From contig NC_079514.1 in assembly GCF_000801105.2 (NCBI RefSeq), forward strand, positions 45,822,515 to 45,886,514: a stretch of DNA of 64,000 nt. Direction: 5' to 3'. A program made the translations under genes and the position numbers. Under the pieces are notes generated by a model, which was not told the DNA's origin, did no database searches, and saw only the letters and a program-made list of their open reading frames with translations. Origin of the DNA: Raphanus sativus. Its lineage: Eukaryota > Streptophyta > Magnoliopsida > Brassicales > Brassicaceae. Of the stretch, positions 11,933 to 24,688 are shown one piece after another; the first letter of the stretch is position 1, and each line of letters begins with the position of its first letter.

Positions 11933-13394
11933 ATGGCTGAGGACAAGATCAGTCAGTTGCCTGAAGATTTGATTCTGAAAATCCTTTCTTTAGTTCCAAT
12001 AAAAAATGTCGTGTCAACGAGTGTCTTGTCTAAAGAATGGAAGTCTCGTTGGAAGTCGGTGCCAAAACTCAAATATAATTCTGAGGATTACCAGAGTGAA
12101 CACCAAACCTTTTCAGAGACTGTTCACAAGTCTCTCGTTTCATATGAACCTAAGGTTCTAGAGAGTTTTCAACTCGGCTTCGGATCAGATAAAGCTGATG
12201 CAGTAGATGTTGTACATTGGATTAAAACTGCGTTTGCTCTAAATTTGCGTACACTGGTACTCGAATTCCTCATCGAGCCATTCGAGGTCTACGAATTCGT
12301 ATTTCCGAGTTGCTTGTGTACTTGTGATACACTAGAGACTTTGGAACTCGGGAGTCTAATTCGTGTAGATCTCCCTGCACCCGGTTCAATGAAGTCTCTA
12401 AAAACGCTACGTCTTATTCAAACGTTCTACACAAACGATGAATCTATTTGTAACCTTTTATCTAGCTGTCCTAGACTTGAAGAACTCATTGTGGAACGAT
12501 CATACGATTATAATGTGAACTTATTCACAATCAAAGTCCCTTCTTTGCAGATATTAAGGATTTATGATGACAATGATGATGACGAGTTTATTTGATATGT
12601 GATAGATGTTCCTTCTCTGAAATACTTAGAGATTGGAGGGTTAGAATGTCAACAGTTTTCACTGAATGCACCGGAGCTGGTGGAGGCATATATTGGCAGA
12701 GTTACTAATGTAATCAGTGAATCTATCGTTTCAGTCAGATGTCTTGTCTTGAATGTATCAACTTCGGAGGTAACTTTTTTATATTTCCACTTTAATTGTT
12801 TTTGGTTATTTCATTGTTTGTATATGTTTTTAATTTCGTCTCATGGATAGACTATATATCCTCCTACTGGATGTATCTTCTATCAACTGGTATATCTACA
12901 GATATATACGCATGAACCAGGCTGGTATGATCTACTTACTTGGATGCTCGAACGTTCACCTAAACTACAAGTCTTGAAGCTCGTTGGTGTAAGACATTTT
13001 CTTTTTTATTATTCAGCTAGCTATTTGTAATGGTCTAGTATTTATATACATCGATTACTCCTCTTTTCTCTTTGGATACAGATATATATGAGTAATCCTG
13101 ATTATCATGTGCTCGGCTGGGAATGGAATAAGCCAAAATGTGTTCCTGAATGTTTGTTGTCACATCTAGAGACATTTGTGTGGAGAAGGATACGATTGGA
13201 AAAGAGAAAAGGAAGAAGAAGTGGCTACATATATCCTAAAGAATGCACGAGGGTTGAAGAATGCAACTTTCACTACAGATCCCATTGAACCGGGCCAGCT
13301 TGACAAGTTGAAACAGAGATGTAGGACGCGCAAAAAATTGGATGGTGTGCTCAAGACTTCTAAAACATGCCACCTTGTGTTCAAGTTTGAATAA
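11933..13394 (+). pseudogene. F-box/LRR/FBD protein pseudogene
   Basis: This gene resembles the large F-box-FBD family, whose members are SCF ubiquitin-ligase substrate adaptors. The three-exon structure is 11933-12769, 12851-12988 and 13082-13394, all with phase-0 introns. Exon 1 encodes the F-box at residues ~6-45 (I-S-x-L-P-E-D-L-I-L-K-I-L) and then leucine-rich repeats. Exon 2 ends with the typical W-M-L-E-R-S-P-K-L-Q-V-L-K-L. Exon 3 is the FBD domain. Two lesions break it: an in-frame TGA at 12593-12595 in the LRR part, and a one-base deletion near 13183 just after the F-V-W of the FBD, after which the frame resumes to a TAA at 13392. Everything else is conserved, so inactivation looks recent. 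A 5' product of 220 residues with the F-box could still be made. Confidence 0.85.
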
Positions 13395-13399
13395 TTTCA

Positions 13400-14288
13400 A
13401 AAGAATTCTATACTTACAGTATAAAGAGTGAACAAAATATGTCTGCTTTTAGTTTAATCGGTTATCGTTTTGGACTTTTTCAAAAAGTTTTCTCAATTTT
13501 ATTCCTTTTGCTTTCAGTATGATAATGCATTCTTATATATATCCTTTCCATTATTTTTTTAACTAAATTGAATATTTATGTTTATGATTAATCACAAACA
13601 ACAAATCGCATTAAGTTCTTGCAAAAAAATTTCAAAAAATTATCTAATCTGAAATAAAAAATATTTCTAAAACATCAATTAAAATGAAACAGAGAGTATA
13701 TACGAGCGATTGACAACATTATTAAAATATATCTATAATATTAGTTGATAAATCAGTTTCATACGTGCCGCAGTCAAGTTAGTTCTTACCATGATTAATT
13801 ATAGTATAAAGATTGAAAAAATATGTCGCTTTTAGTTTAATCGGTTATCGTTGTGGACATTTTCAAAAAAAATCTGAATTTTATTCCTTTTTATTTCACT
13901 ATGATGATGCATTCTTATATATTTCATTTCCCTTCTTTTTAATTAAATATTTATGTTTATGATTAATCACAGACAACAAATCACATTAAGTTCTTGCAGA
14001 TCACATTTTGTCACATATACGTTCATAGTGCTAAAGTATATAGATTTTTTGGGTTGGTTCGGGTATTTAGGATCCAAAAAATGAAATACCCCTAAACATA
14101 TTGGAAGGTCCTAAATAATATCTGAAACATAAATCCGAACCAAAAATCAAACCGACTAGATATATTCAGAACTAAAATCATATATCTAATTAAATGATAT
14201 AAATCATTATAAACTATACAATAATTTCAATTTATAAGTAAAATATCAATTAATTATTATAATATTATTTATTTTATAAACATTTATA
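13400..14288. other. Intergenic DNA
   Basis: AT-rich with no gene. The segments near 13430-13560 and 13800-13930 are imperfect copies of each other ('tttagtttaatcggttatcgtt', 'gatgatgcattcttatata'), a local duplication of ~370 bp spacing. Confidence 0.5.
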
Positions 14289-15069
14289 TATGTGAGTATA
14301 TATGTCAAAATGGATAAACCAAATCAAACCAATCCAAACCCAAATGGTTTAAGCAGTTTCTGGATCATGGGTTAATCCAGCCCATTAGCTAAATGGTTTG
14401 GATTAAACCACAACCCATATAAATTAATGAGTTAGTGGTTTTAATGGGTTGACCCATTAAAAATGCTATTAATAAACATAATTTACATATATTTATTATA
14501 TCACAATAAAATTACCATATAACTTACTAAGATTTAATAACAAAAAATACTAATCAGAAATTAACAAATTATATAGTATAACTCATCAAAATATTTGAGC
14601 ACAATATATTTAATATAATAATTCAAACTCCAACAAAATATAAAATGATATGTTTATATATAAGAAAAGCAAAAAGTTTTCATGGTAGTCTCCGATCGAG
14701 AATGGTTCTATAAACATGAACGCAAAGAAAAATTAAAGCAGCAGTACGTAACCATATCATTTGTCATACTCTCGTAGTTTTCAACAAAAGAAAAATGACA
14801 AGACTCTGATATCTTCAGGCTGATACTTAATCATGTCCTCTCCTGTTTTTGTCTTTACTTTCTTGTGGAAATCCTCCTGTAAAATATTCAAGAAGTAGAG
14901 TTCAAGCAAACTGCAATCTTCAAGCCTCGAGAATGCTTAATTAAAACCAGAAGCTATGAACCAATCCAACAAACACAATTTCAAAGTGGAGTCTGGTTTC
15001 AGTTCATTTTTTTGAGTCTAATGTCTGATAAGAAACATAGTATCATCTTTCTTAAGTCTAGTGCGAGAC

Positions 15070-17222
15070 TTACTCCTTTGGTGCATGTGTGACCGCTTCT
15101 TCCACATCATTTGGACCCGGTCTAATAACCACCGTTTCACCTTCGCCATTATCATCTACAATTTCACAAGATAATAGTATTAAACTTTTATACACATATA
15201 CATATAGAGCTTCGACGTTATTATTATAAGACAAAAATATATATACCTTCATCATCAAGCGTGTAACCATGTATCCAAGAACGAGTACACAACAGAGCTT
15301 CGACGTTACTAGGCAACAACCTGCTCCTATATTTGTCTATCACACGAGAACCAATACTAAATGAAGATTCAGATGCTACGGTGGTAATGGGGATGCTAAG
15401 GATGTCCATTGCCATGTAAGTGAGTGCACCAAAACGATTTCTATTTTCCTTCCAATAATGCAAAACGTTCAGATTAGGATGATTCCTCATATCTAGCTTA
15501 GGATCTTCCAGATACATATCTAAAGAAGACTTCCCTTCTTCCATATAATCAGGAACATCATCCAAGTCAAACAAATCCTGCATCGTCAAATCATTTCAAA
15601 TGAGATAAACACAACGCTAGAACCAACGAGACATATTAAACAGAGGATGGAACAAAAAACTTACATCTTGCACGCCCAAGCTCCCTCCTCCTCGTTTTGA
15701 AACACGGGAATCAACTCTTGAAGAACTCACAACAGGAGTCAAAGGAAACTTTTTCCTGTATTCTTCAAAGAGCTCATAAAGCTTTTCCTTAAGCTGTTTT
15801 ATTTTTCCTTCTGAAGTGAATGGATCAAGTTCATCATAGCAACGCTTCAAAAGCCTGAACTTCATCCTAGGATCCAATACAGCACCCACTGCAAGAATGA
15901 CACTATATTGCTCCCAATACTTATCAAACTTTTTTTTCATCTTAGAGATCATATCTCGAATGACACTGTCATCATTGTTCCTGTTCACTTCCAATAGACA
16001 TTGAATCTTCCAAATATGTCCAAAATTTTAAGTTCGATGTTGAGTAGCTTGTCCCGGACATCAGAGTGGTAATACAGTAAAAGGGCATCAAAATCTCATG
16101 GATAATCTTTGCCCTCTTCCATTCTTGACTAGAAGGGCAATGCTTGTAGACTTTGTCAAGTACTTTAAACCTATTTAAAGCACGCTCGTACTTCAAGGCT
16201 TTCTCAAGCATCAAGTAGGTCGAGTTCCATCTATGCTGAACATCCAATGACATAACCACTTCGTCATTACCTTCTACACACTCTGCAAGCGCTATTCTTC
16301 TAGCAACCGAAGCCTTAAAATACTTCACAGTCTCTCTGATCTTGGACAATGCACCGCCAATAACACTTAAACCATCTTGTACTATAAGGTTTAAGATGTG
16401 TGCGCAGCAACAAACATGAAAAAACTCCCCTTTACACAACAGATTATCATCTAAATTCAGCATGTCCTTCAGAATTTCTTCCATACAGTTGTTAGATGTA
16501 GCATTATCCAGAGTCAGAGTAAACACTTTTTTCTCGATGCCCCACTCTTTCAAACACTCATGGATTTTACTAGCTAAAGCATCACCAGTGTGGGGAGGAA
16601 GCAGATTACAGAAGGACAAAATCTTGCTGTGCAAAATCCACTTCTGATCAACATAATGTGCAGTCAACACAATATATCCATCGCCAGAGGGTGTAGCAGT
16701 CCAACAATCAGAAGTCAGACACACTCTACTAGGAATATTTACTAACTCAGACTTCAACTTCTGTTTTTCCTTCTCCCAAGTCTTAACTACATCAGCTGCG
16801 GCAGTATTTCTAGTATAGCACTTATAATCTGGATTCAAATAACTTAGATAATCTCTAAGTTCCTCGTATTCAACAGCAAGGAAAGGAAGATTATGTCTAA
16901 TTATCACTCGACTAAACTTTTCCCTAGCAACTTTATCGTCAAACTTCCTTTCCTTTCTTTCAACATCCAAACCACTTGAGCATTTTTCAGAATGACGGTT
17001 CAAATTAGAAGTTCCACTAGTTGGCAACCACAAATAGCTCTTTGGACACTTTTTACAGTATGCTCTCTCTTGACCATTCTCATCTTTTTCTATTGTAAAA
17101 TAATCCCAAGCAGTTGATCTCTTAGCTCTTTTTGAAGAATTAGAACTTACTAGAGCAGATTGTGATGCACCCGTGGATGATTGACCACCACTGACTAGAG
17201 GATATTCTTCATTATTCATCAT
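15070..17222 (-). pseudogene. hAT transposase (zf-BED, RNase-H-like, hAT dimerisation), frameshifted
   Basis: The transposase that excises and reinserts the surrounding element. Exons on the minus strand are 17222-15665, 15577-15247 and 15155-15070, with consensus borders (donor GTAAGT, acceptor TGCAG, then GTATAT..TGTAG). The N-terminus has a BED finger with Cys56, Cys59, His77 and Cys81. The middle is the hAT RNase-H-like region, with the L-T-S-D-C-W-T motif near residue 170. Exon 2 carries the hAT dimerisation domain, ending S-E-S-S-F-S-x-G-x-R and then [10 protein letters not shown]. An extra base near 16022 shifts the frame in exon 1, so the catalytic core and dimerisation domain are no longer joined. 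All other exon joints are in frame. Relatives include the RICESLEEPER/DAYSLEEPER-type proteins, but the intact ends and TSD show this copy is a transposon rather than a domesticated gene. Confidence 0.85.
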
Positions 17223-17630
17223 CTCATTGACACTTCAAACAGCAAAGACTACAAAAATAGAATCTGGTCTTAGACATGAACCATAGATTTCTGCAAGTGA
17301 ACTTACAAAATCACTAAGCAAAAGGAACTTATCTATTGAGAACAAGACTTAAAAATGAAGCAAAATTACTAATATGAAAGACTTAAAAATCTTTAAGGAA
17401 TGAAGAGAAACAATTTGCATATTTCATGAGCTTAATTGTTAGAGAGGTGAACTTACAAGTTTGTTGCTTCTGTATGCAACAAGTCTGTGGCCGGATTAAG
17501 TTACTGCAGAGAAATAAATTCAAAGACATCAGAAAAGAAATGAACCAGAGCCATTAAATTCTCTACTAAATTCATGTAAGGAACAATGGACAAACCGTGG
17601 AGTAAGGAACGAGCTGATATGATGTGATGA

Positions 17631-17684
17631 TTTGAGCCAGGAACGAGCTTTGAGCCAGGAACGAGCTTTGAGCCAGGAACGAGC
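17631..17684. repeat. 18 bp minisatellite, 3 copies
   Basis: TTTGAGCCAGGAACGAGC is repeated three times without change, upstream of the hAT transposase start and inside the hAT element. Confidence 0.9.
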
Positions 17685-18402
17685 TTTGTTTCACACTGTA
17701 AGGATTCCAAAATCATCAACAGATTCAGAAACTCAAACCCATAACTCAGATTCCTAAATCTATGCACAGATTTTGACAAACCCATAACTCACCAACTTGA
17801 TTTTCAAATAAACTAAACGATGAACTTACAAGTTTGATTGCGGAAGAGCTTCAAACGGGTTTGGACTCAAGTTGCGACCCAGAACCTATATATCGAAAAT
17901 TTGAACATTAATCACAGATTTTTCCAAACCCATAACCTATAATCGATTCCAAATCAGTGACCCATAAGATCAAATTGAAGAAAATAAAGTTTTGACTTAC
18001 AAGGAAGATGAGTTGCTGATCGATGAGTTTTGACTCACACCTTTGGAGAGGAGTATCTAGGCTCACCGTGAGCCGCTCACGTAAGGGAGAAAGGGATGAT
18101 CGATGAGAAGGTTTGTTGAGATCATCGAGAAAGAGAGATCAATACCTTTCACGAAAGAAGAAAAAAAAAAGAGAGAGAGAGGAAGAAGAAAAGATAAGTA
18201 TACGACAAAAAATTGGGTTGGATTGGGTAACCCATAAACCCATTTTGATCCAAACCAATATTGATCCAACTCACTAAACCCACTAACCCATAAAAACCAT
18301 TTATCCATTAACACTCAAATTATTGACTCATTAGGATTATGGATTGGTTTGGTTTGGGTCAACCCACTGGTTTTTACCCATTTTGACACCTCTATATGTG
18401 AA

Positions 18403-20900
18403 CATGTGAGAATTATCTAGTATACATAGTATCGCTACAAAATACTTTGTCTTGTGAGGAAAAGGAACTTTTAATAATCTATCAACTGTATTATATTATT
18501 TTTACTACGGAGGTGATTGGGATGAACTATAGATTTATATTTTTAGTCGTAGAATATAAGCTGTAGATTTGTTTGTTATAATTTTTTTTTGTTTTAACTT
18601 TGTAAAATCCCATTTTTACTCTAGAAATAAATCTGCTTGCAGCCACTTTTTAATTTTAGAGATTTTATACGTATCTATACTATTAAAGCATAATCCTTAT
18701 TATGATTTTAATCCTTAAGTTTTTAAGTTATTTACATAAGACTACCACTATTTTCGGATTTTTCAAAACTATTCTTGCCATATATTTGGTCGACCAGTGA
18801 TATGCTCTCAGTTTAACACCATTCAGAAAATCAACGCTTTAGTAAAGCCCATCGACTCCTTAGGAGGTGTTATTGGTTTGTACATTTTAATGAATTTGAA
18901 AATCCAAATCAAATCTAGTGTTATTGGTTATATGATTTTGAAATATATATTCAAATCACTTGTTATTAGTTCTGTGATTTTAAAATAGATTTTAAAATCA
19001 CGTGTTATTCAATAGTAAGGATTTATTTAAACATTTGATTTAGATTTGGATTTGGTTAGATTTATAAGTGATTTTATGAGTAATATACAAAGGAGAAAAT
19101 ATCATGTTATCCCCTTATTATTAAAAGAGAAACAGATTTTGAGAATACCATTAAAATACAACTTATTTACGAGCATGCCATTGCTGATGTATCAGCTTGA
19201 TAACTGCTCTCAGCCTCTTTCTGATAGAACCCACTGATTACTAGAAAAATTACAAGAACTGCCACTGGCTTCACCATAGAATAAAACGTTCGCCAAACGT
19301 TCGCCAGAATTATACACATGCATATCATATTGTTTTATTACATTTATCACATGTCAATCAAACATGGATCTACACATAGACAATCAACTATACTACACTT
19401 ACAGCTATAGCATATCAAGGAAAAAAAACAGATTATCAAACAAACATCTACACGTCTTCCTCAAATGTAAAACAATTATCGATGCTCCTTATATTATATA
19501 TTACGGTCTATCTCATGCTATATGTTATTTTTAGAAATATATATAATCTCATGCTATATGTTCTTTCTGGTAAATATATATTAACTTCATTTCATATTAT
19601 CAAAAATGAATAATTTTTTTCATCTTTATTAAATGGTATATTTTTACGTCATACGTTTGGTTTCAATATTTTTGATAAGGAGTAACTGTGAGTCAAATTC
19701 TATATTATATATAATTGCATTGGTTTCAATATTTTTCAGTAGGGGATTTGTTTTTTTTATTTCTTATAAGTAATATTGAATACTTTATTTCATATTACGA
19801 AAAATGAATAAAAATGGTATTCGATATTTGTTAAATGGTCTATTTTTCTTTTGGGAACATTGGACAATCATCTAAGCAGCTTATATTATGATGAATATTA
19901 TATACGGGCTTTATATTAATTTTAATACTCATAAAAATTATGAAATAAAAAAGTTGTAATTGATCATCACGTAAAATAACCTACCCAAATTAAATTACAA
20001 TTGAGGATTTTTCAATTTATTACGTATGAATCTATAAGCTTAATTTATGGGAAAATTAATTGCTGTTTGATTATTTTAATATTCTATCGTCATTTATGAT
20101 TGGCTAAACTATAGTTAAATTAGGGATGTGTAGATATCATGTTTTGAATAAACTAAATTTCTAAATAAACTACAAGCTCTTATTTAGCACCAACTTACAA
20201 TTTTTATGTTGCAACCCACTTCAAAAAATGATATATTTTAATCTTTCCATTTTTATAGTTTTTAACTAATTTCCATTTTGTATAATATGTCTGTCATAAT
20301 TTCTATATAATCTCCTCTATACACACAAAAAAGTTGAAACAAAACACATAAAACCCTTAAAACCAAAGCATTAATGGAAGATTCACATCAAAAAATACAA
20401 GAACCAAAAAGGTTCATATATTCAATAGAGTCCAAAAGAAAATAAAACTTTAACAATAGCACAAAATATGTGGAGAGATTTTATATTATAAAATAATATA
20501 TGATATGTGAAATCAGAAAATAATATATGAAATGTGAAATCAGAAAACATATATTTTATATTATAAAATAATATATTTGTATGTGGCTTTGTTATTCAAA
20601 TTTGTATGATCAGGGATGTTTTGAGAAAACACACAACACATACATGTAATGATGAATGAGACAAATTGAGGAGACATTTACAGATGTATGTTATTGACAT
20701 TGTGAAATGTTGTTAATCTCAGTGTACTATTAACTCCTTTTCTAACGTTGTATTAACCAAAATGAACATGTTCACTGTCTTTAATCCTACCTAGCATGTG
20801 GTAGCCATGGAGAATCCTTATAAAGGCATGAAAAATAAATTAACTGATTCACAAAGTGAATAAACAGCAAGACTATATCTTGTCCCCTTACTCTTCTCTC
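18403..20900. other. Intergenic DNA with transposon ends
   Basis: No gene. A Helitron-type 5' end (TCTATACTATTAAAGC) lies at 18674. A PIF/Harbinger MITE-like end (TTA then GGAGGTGTTATTGG) starts near 18862, followed by AT-rich 'gattttaaaat' palindromes. The matching opposite ends were not found. Confidence 0.45.
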
Positions 20901-21148
20901 CACTATCCGCTACAGGTTAGAATAGGCTTTGAAGCTTGCAGACCAATGGAAGTCAGGTCCAGAGTCTCTCTATGGTGAGCTTGCAAAATTGGCTTTCTAC
21001 AGCAGGCTTAGAGGCATATTATATCTTAGAAAACGTTAAGTGTTTCCCTCGACAATCAATCATCTCATGTTACAACACTCAGGCTTGTTCTGTCTTAAGA
21101 GCTTGTCCCATAAGCATATCATCTGTCTTGGCGACTGGTAATGAGATG

Positions 21149-21499
21149 TGTTGAAATATACCTTGAATCTGCGAGCTGAGTTATATCGGACGATCCAGAC
21201 ATCATGGATCGGGCGATATATGAAAGGGGAGTATCGATCGATAGACGTGTTGTCGTATCGGTCGATAGTACACAAATCCGAGAAATATGGAAAGTTTCAT
21301 TAAAGACCTTCTTATATATACATCTAGGGTTTTATCCTATTGTGTAGCACGAATTGTACTCTGAAAATCTAGCCTCCATCAATAAAGTACTCTCTTTGCC
21401 CGTGGACTAAACCCTAAGGGTTAACCACGTTAAATCTCTGTGTCAATCCTTTTTATTCATTCATCTGTTAATCTATATCTTCTCACATCCGTCACAACA
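21149..21499 (+). repeat. 5' LTR of copia element
   Basis: 351 bp, starts TGTTGAAATA and ends CACAACA. It contains a TATATATA box near 21310, an AATAAA near 21379, and two TCGATCGATA-like motifs. Confidence 0.93.
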
Positions 21500-21537
21500 G
21501 ACTGATATCAGAGCTTCAGGTTGAATCTGGTGAGAAG

Positions 21538-23079
21538 ATGTCAGGGATGAACTTGAAGATTGACAAGTTTACTGGAAGAAACAGTTTCAGTCTCTGGCAA
21601 ATCAAGATGAAGGTGTTGCTGAAGCAACAAGGTCTTTGGGCACCGTTGTCAGGGAAGAAGGTTGAATCTGTTACAGCTGAGATGGAGATTATTGAAGAAA
21701 ATGCGTTTTCAACTATTTTGTTGTGTCTGGCAGATGAGATCATCATCGAAGTTTCTGGTGTTGATGCTGCAGCTGGTTTGTGGTCGAAGTTAGAGAGTCT
21801 ATATATGACAAAGTCTCTGACTAAGAAGTTACTTCTGAAACAACGTCTCTTCGCTTTGAGGATGCAGGAAGCTACACAGCTTCAGGATCACCTTGACAGT
21901 CTAAATTCCATTATGTTGGATCTGAGGAATATTGATGTTAAGGTGGAGGATGAGGATGCGGCGCTGATTTTGTTGGTTTCACTACCAAACTCCTATGAGA
22001 ATTTTGTTCAGTCATTCATAGGGAGTAAGGATACAGTGAGTTTGGAGGAAGTCAGGTCGGCACTTCACAATAGGGAGTTGCGTCACAAGGCATCTGGTTC
22101 TGGTACAGACGATCAAGCTTATGGGTTGTTTGTAGGTGGTGGAAAGAACTTTGGGAAAGGCAAAAGGTCGAAAGACAAAAAGTCGTTTCAAAGGGGTCCT
22201 AAACCAAATGATATTTGCAACTACTGCAAAGAGAAAGGGCATTGGAAATCAGATTGTCCTAAGAAGAAGAAGCAAGCTGGTTCCGGTGCGGTAGCCGAGG
22301 ATGAAGCTAAGTCTGATAATGATATTGCGCTGGTTGCTCATGGAAAAACACATCCTAAAGATGTATGGGTTCTGGACACAGGCGCATCCTATCATATGTG
22401 TCCAAGGAGAGAATGGTTCTCAGAGTATGAGGCAGTGACTGATGGCAAGATCAAGATGGCAAATGACTTTGCTTGCGATATTGCAGGAATCAGTTCTATT
22501 AAGCTCAGGACACATGATGGTAGAATCTGCACATTAACCAGAGTTAGACATGTTCCAGCTATGTCCAAGAACTTGATCTCAGTTAGTCTTTTGGATAGCA
22601 GAGGTTTCAAGTATTCAGGTGGAGATGGGGTTCTGAGTGTCTACAGGGGTTCAGATGTGATTCTGAGAGGTTTCATTCATGGTACTCTGTATTTGTTGGA
22701 AGGTTCTACAGTTTCAGCAAATGGTCTGGAATTCTGTTCATCAGAGTTCAGTCAGTTTTGTAAGGATGCAAGAGCTACTAAGCATCTTACAATCAGGGAT
22801 ACACCAAAGAATAATGGTGTAGCAAAGAGAATTAACCAAACTTTGTATGAGAGAGTGAGGTGCATGCTTTCAAATAATGGTTTGGAGAAGATGTTATGGG
22901 CTACAGAGAGTTTTGACAAGCAGGTGGAGCTGCAGGAAGTGCAATCGGATCAACAATGTCGGTCGACGACAAATTATCTGTGTCTATCGATTTCAGATGA
23001 TCAGTGTCGATCGACGACAGATCAACAGTGTCGATCGACGTCGGATGGTCAGTGTCGTCAGACGAACAGTATCGATTGA
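21538..23079 (+). pseudogene. Copia Gag-protease with truncated integrase
   Basis: A 513-codon frame. Residues ~5-190 are the copia Gag (UBN2-type) domain, including the S-L-W-Q-I-K-M start. A CCHC zinc knuckle (CNYCKEKGHWKSDC) lies at ~227-240, and the aspartic protease motif L-D-T-G-A-S at ~279-284. After the protease, a large deletion joins a scrap of integrase (P-K-N-N-G-V-A-K-R, normally P-Q-Q-N-G-V-x-E-R). The last ~45 codons are a low-complexity tail of repeated Q-C-R-S-T units, encoded by 'cagtgtcgatcgacg' repeats. Gag and protease could still be made, but the integrase lacks its HHCC and first two catalytic acidic residues. Confidence 0.88.
22945..23075 (+). repeat. Short tandem repeat of a TCGATCGAC motif
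   Basis: Five imperfect units of ~29-42 bp, each with CAGTGTCGATCGACG or a close variant. Related TCGATCGA motifs recur in both LTRs and at 23708-23748 within the same element. Confidence 0.75.
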
Positions 23080-24304
23080 TGTCCGACAGCACGAGATCAA
23101 TCAATCTGCAAGAAGAGATCGAGCGATCGTTGACTGATGAGGAGCAAAAGTCTTCTTATTCTGGAAATCAACATGTTGGGTCTGAAAAACGCAGTATTGC
23201 TAAAGACAGACCAAGGAGAGTTGATGTCAGGCCACCAGCGAGATATCGATTTGAAGATATGGTGGGTTATGCACTACAGGTTGCAGAGGAAGTGGATACT
23301 TACGAGCCATCCACTTACAGAGAAGCTATTTCGAGTTATGCGTCTGAGAGATGGTTTGCTGCAATGGAAGCTGAAATGGAATCTTACGAGAAGAATCACA
23401 CATCGATCTTGTTACACTATTACTTGGGAGAAAGGTTGTGACTTGCAAGGGGTATAAGAGGTTGGATAGCTATATGGTCAGTTTGGGCTACGACATGAGT
23501 TCTTATGACTGTTGTATTTACATGAGCAAGGTGGAGAATGTTTCGCATATCTATCCGGTGTTGTATGTAGATATCAAGATGATAGTTGTCAAGAAGATGT
23601 GTGATGTTCAGAAGTTGAAAGAGCTACTGAATTCTGAATGTAAGACTTTCTGGTACCTCAAGGGTACATCTGAGATTGGTTTTGTCTATAGAGACAAGAC
23701 AAAGGGAAATCGATCGACACCAGCACTTATGCATCGATCGATACGACAGTTTCAGAGACGCAAGATGATTGGCCAAAAGAGGTCAATCCGGTATCTTAAG
23801 GGTACATCTGATGTTGGTCTTGTCTGTGGAGATAAGGATCCAAGACTGGTTACTGGGTATTCTGATTCAGATTATGCAGGAGATGTGGACAGCATGAGAT
23901 CTATGACTGGTTATGTATTTACTCTGGGTGGTTCTGTTGTGAGCTGGAAGGCGACTTTGCAGTCGACAGTGACTTTGTCTACTACTGGGGCAGAGTATAT
24001 GGCATTGACAGAAGCTGCTAAGGAGGCGATATGGTTAAGAGGGCTGGTCAGTGATCTTGGTCTTCATCATGATCAGGCTACTGTGTTCTGTGATAGCTTG
24101 AGTGCTATCTGTTTAGCCAAGGATCAGGTTCATCATGAGAGAACCAAACATATTGATGTAAGATACCATTTTCTGAGAGAAGAAAAGAGGATTGAAGTGA
24201 AGAAGGTAGGAGCAGCTAATAATCCTGCAGATATGTTCACTAAGGCGGTTCCTCACAGCAAGTTCAAGCATTGTCTTGATTTGCTGAACATCTCAAGCTG
24301 GTAA
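23004..24304 (+). pseudogene. Copia RT linker remnant and RNase H domain
   Basis: The 23092-23441 part reads as the copia region before the reverse transcriptase (R-P-P-A-R-Y and the Y-R-E-A-I-S-S motif), then breaks off. A second frame, 23438-24304, holds a damaged active-site box (L-Y-V-D-I where YVDD is expected) and a short palm remnant. It ends in a well conserved Ty1-type RNase H: G-Y-S-D-S-D-Y-A-G-D, S-x-x-E-A/E-Y-M-A-L, and the closing T-K-x-x-P. Most of the RT fingers and palm are missing, so the copy cannot reverse transcribe. The stop at 24302-24304 precedes the polypurine tract. Confidence 0.85.
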
Positions 24305-24342
24305 TCTGGCCCTGATGGGCATCTAGCCCTAAGGTGGAGATT

Positions 24343-24688
24343 TGTTGAAATATGCCTTGAATCTGCGAGCTGAGTTATATCGGACGATCCAGACGTCATG
24401 GATCGGGCGATATATGAAAGGGGAGTATCGATCGATAGACGTGTTGTCGTATAGGTCGATAGTACCCAAATCCGAGAAATATGGAAAGTTTCATTAAAGA
24501 CCTTCTTATATATACATCTAGGGTTTTACCCTATTGTGTAGCACGAATTGTACTCTGAAAATCTAGCCTCCATCAATAAAGTACTCTCTTTGCCCGTGGA
24601 CTAAAAGGGTTAACCACGTTAAATCTCTGTGTCAATCCTTCTTATTCATTCATCTGTTAATCTATATCTTCTCACATCCGTCACAACA
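24343..24688 (+). repeat. 3' LTR of copia element
   Basis: 346 bp. Same ends as the 5' LTR and about 98% identical; lacks 5 bp in the 'actaaaccctaaggg' segment. Confidence 0.93.

Larger units (their letters stand above)
14297..18394 (-). mobile_element. hAT-family DNA transposon (4.1 kb)
   Basis: Imperfect 17 bp terminal inverted repeats (plus-strand right end CCATTTTGACACCTCTA; 14 of 17 positions match the left end) are flanked by an 8 bp target duplication, TATGTGAG at 14289-14296 and TATGTGAA at 18395-18402. Subterminal regions are rich in short 'aaccaa/ttggtt' motifs, as expected for hAT binding sites. It encodes a BED-zinc-finger/hAT-dimerisation transposase on the minus strand. Confidence 0.9.
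21149..24688 (+). mobile_element. Ty1/copia retrotransposon, internally deleted
   Basis: A 3.5 kb element with LTRs at both ends and a perfect 5 bp target duplication AGATG (21144-21148, 24689-24693). The PBS at 21503-21514 (TGATATCAGAGC) has one mismatch to the usual TGGTATCAGAGC. The polypurine tract is AAGGTGGAGA at 24331-24340. Coding capacity is gag-protease plus fragments of integrase, RT and RNase H, so the element is non-autonomous. The LTRs differ by about 6 substitutions and one 5 bp indel. Confidence 0.95.

Noticed and set aside
22012..22610. Minus-strand frames in the copia gag
   Set aside because: Shadows of the Gag-protease frame.
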